NCBI RefSeq assembly: GCF_013522925.1
Contig: NZ_JAAMQU010000006.1
Coordinates: forward strand, 62,001 to 126,000
Length of the DNA stretch: 64,000 nt
Source of the DNA: Pseudomonas japonica
GTDB lineage: Bacteria > Pseudomonadota > Gammaproteobacteria > Pseudomonadales > Pseudomonadaceae
Reading direction: 5' to 3'
Below, piece after piece: positions 63,244 to 64,000 of this stretch. How positions within the stretch are numbered: the first letter of the stretch is position 1; each line of letters starts with the position of its first letter. Position numbers and translations under genes: made by a program. The notes under the pieces are model-generated. The model was not told the origin of the DNA. It made no database searches and saw nothing but the letters and a program-made list of their open reading frames with translations.

Positions 63244-64000
63244 GCAGCTCCGCTTTGCGTAGCTGGGCTACCAGCGCCAACGGCCACGCCGACTTTCCCT
63301 TGCACAACCTGCCACTTGGCATCTTCAGCCGGTTTGGGGAAACGCCACGCGGCGGCGTCGCCATCGGCGATCAGGTGCTGGACCTTCGCGCGGCCGTGGC
63401 CGCCGGCGTGTTCACCGACAGCGCGCTGGATGCGGCAGAGTGCGCCAGCGCCAGCACACTCAATGGCTTCTTCGCCTTGGGTAGCGGCCCTCGCCGCGCG
63501 CTACGCTCAGCGCTGCTGGACCTGTTAAGCGAGCGCAGCAGCCATCAAACCCGGCTGGCGCCTGCGCTGTATCCGCAGGCGGACTGCCAGATGCACCTGC
63601 CCGCCGAAGTGGGCGACTACACCGACTTTTACGTAGGTATTCACCACGCCACTAACGTGGGCAGGCTGTTCCGCCCCGATAACCCACTGCTGCCCAACTA
63701 CAAATACGTGCCCATCGGCTATCACGGGCGGGCTTCCACCCTGAACGTCAGCGGCACCGATGTGAAACGCCCTCACGGCCAAACCCTGCCAGCCGGGGCC
63801 AGCGTGCCCGTGTTCGGGCCTTGCCAGCGGCTGGACTACGAACTGGAAATGGGCGTATGGATCGGCCCCGGCAATGCCCAGGGCGAGCCCATTGCGATCG
63901 CCGATGCACCCGAACACATCGCCGGCCTGTGCCTGCTCAACGACTGGTCCGCTCGGGATGTTCAGGCCTGGGAATACCAGCCACTGGGGCCGTTCCTCTC
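63240..64000 (+). CDS. hmgB: Fumarylacetoacetase (3' end outside window)
   Basis: The first 253 residues of fumarylacetoacetate hydrolase, which splits fumarylacetoacetate into fumarate and acetoacetate. Metal-binding motifs are visible in [19 protein letters not shown] (Asp), [13 protein letters not shown] (two Glu) and [20 protein letters not shown] (Asp). It starts inside the hmgA stop, so the two are translationally coupled. The gene continues past position 64000. Confidence 0.96.
   Translation, partial: MSSSALRSWATSANGHADFPLHNLPLGIFSRFGETPRGGVAIGDQVLDLRAAVAAGVFTDSALDAAECASASTLNGFFALGSGPRRALRSALLDLLSERSSHQTRLAPALYPQADCQMHLPAEVGDYTDFYVGIHHATNVGRLFRPDNPLLPNYKYVPIGYHGRASTLNVSGTDVKRPHGQTLPAGASVPVFGPCQRLDYELEMGVWIGPGNAQGEPIAIADAPEHIAGLCLLNDWSARDVQAWEYQPLGPFL

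Noticed and set aside
1..64000. tRNA, rRNA, CRISPR array, insertion sequence or prophage
   Set aside because: No cloverleaf or ribosomal sequence was recognised, no regularly spaced repeats, no transposase, integrase or phage structural gene.

Overview
The window is about 62% GC, almost fully coding, and has the gene content of a fluorescent Pseudomonas, most likely of the P. putida/P. fluorescens group. The basis is protein resemblance and gene order recognised by eye: prpBC-acnD-prpF, gcd-oprB, hmgR-hmgAB-hpd, mtl genes and AlgE-type RTX epimerases. No rRNA, tRNA, CRISPR array, insertion sequence or prophage was seen. It reads as a metabolically rich accessory stretch of small catabolic and transport operons, each beside its own regulator.

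Layout. 1-9.1 kb: the start of a sulfonate-type binding protein (cut by the window edge), divergent from a six-gene operon of class II aldolase, TonB receptor and a complete peptide-type ABC importer. 9.4-11.5 kb: a bacteriophytochrome kinase, preceded by a REP-like element. 11.7-17.6 kb: a 2-hydroxyacid dehydrogenase, an envelope hydrolase/porin/DUF3237 operon divergent from an AraC regulator, and a GNAT. 17.7-24.4 kb: the 2-methylcitrate operon with its GntR regulator; the AcnD/PrpF branch is present and no prpD lies in the operon. 24.4-30.6 kb: AraC plus SDR, then a contracted mannitol/sorbitol locus (binding protein, SDR dehydrogenase, MtlR, fructokinase) with no permeases or ATPase. 30.6-32.1 kb: hipBA with hipA interrupted by an in-frame TGA. 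32.2-35.9 kb: LysR, D-tartrate dehydratase and DctA. 36-40 kb: GNAT, a probable small toxin-antitoxin pair, a periplasmic protein, a chemoreceptor and a small acidic protein.

40-44 kb: PQQ glucose dehydrogenase and OprB porin, followed by a REP pair. 44.3-46.2 kb: a threonine-dehydratase-like and ornithine-cyclodeaminase-like pair, plausibly turning 3-hydroxyaspartate into aspartate. 46.2-54 kb: a minus-strand operon (aconitase paralogue, exported lactonase-like propeller, MFS transporter, a binding-protein fold without signal peptide, YheO-type regulator) headed by a LysR gene. I do not recognise this pathway, and it is the best candidate for something undescribed. 54.2-56.8 kb: a sulfonate-type ABC importer whose ATPase appears to start at CTG. 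56.8-58.9 kb: an AlgE-like RTX protein lacking two of the four expected catalytic residues. 59-64 kb: tyrosine/homogentisate degradation (hpd, maiA, hmgR, hmgA, hmgB), with HmgR-type palindromes in both promoter regions; hmgB runs off the window.

The genes suggest an organism suited to plant and soil carbon: propionate, tartrate, polyols, glucose by periplasmic oxidation, aromatic amino acids, organosulfur compounds and alginate-like polymers.
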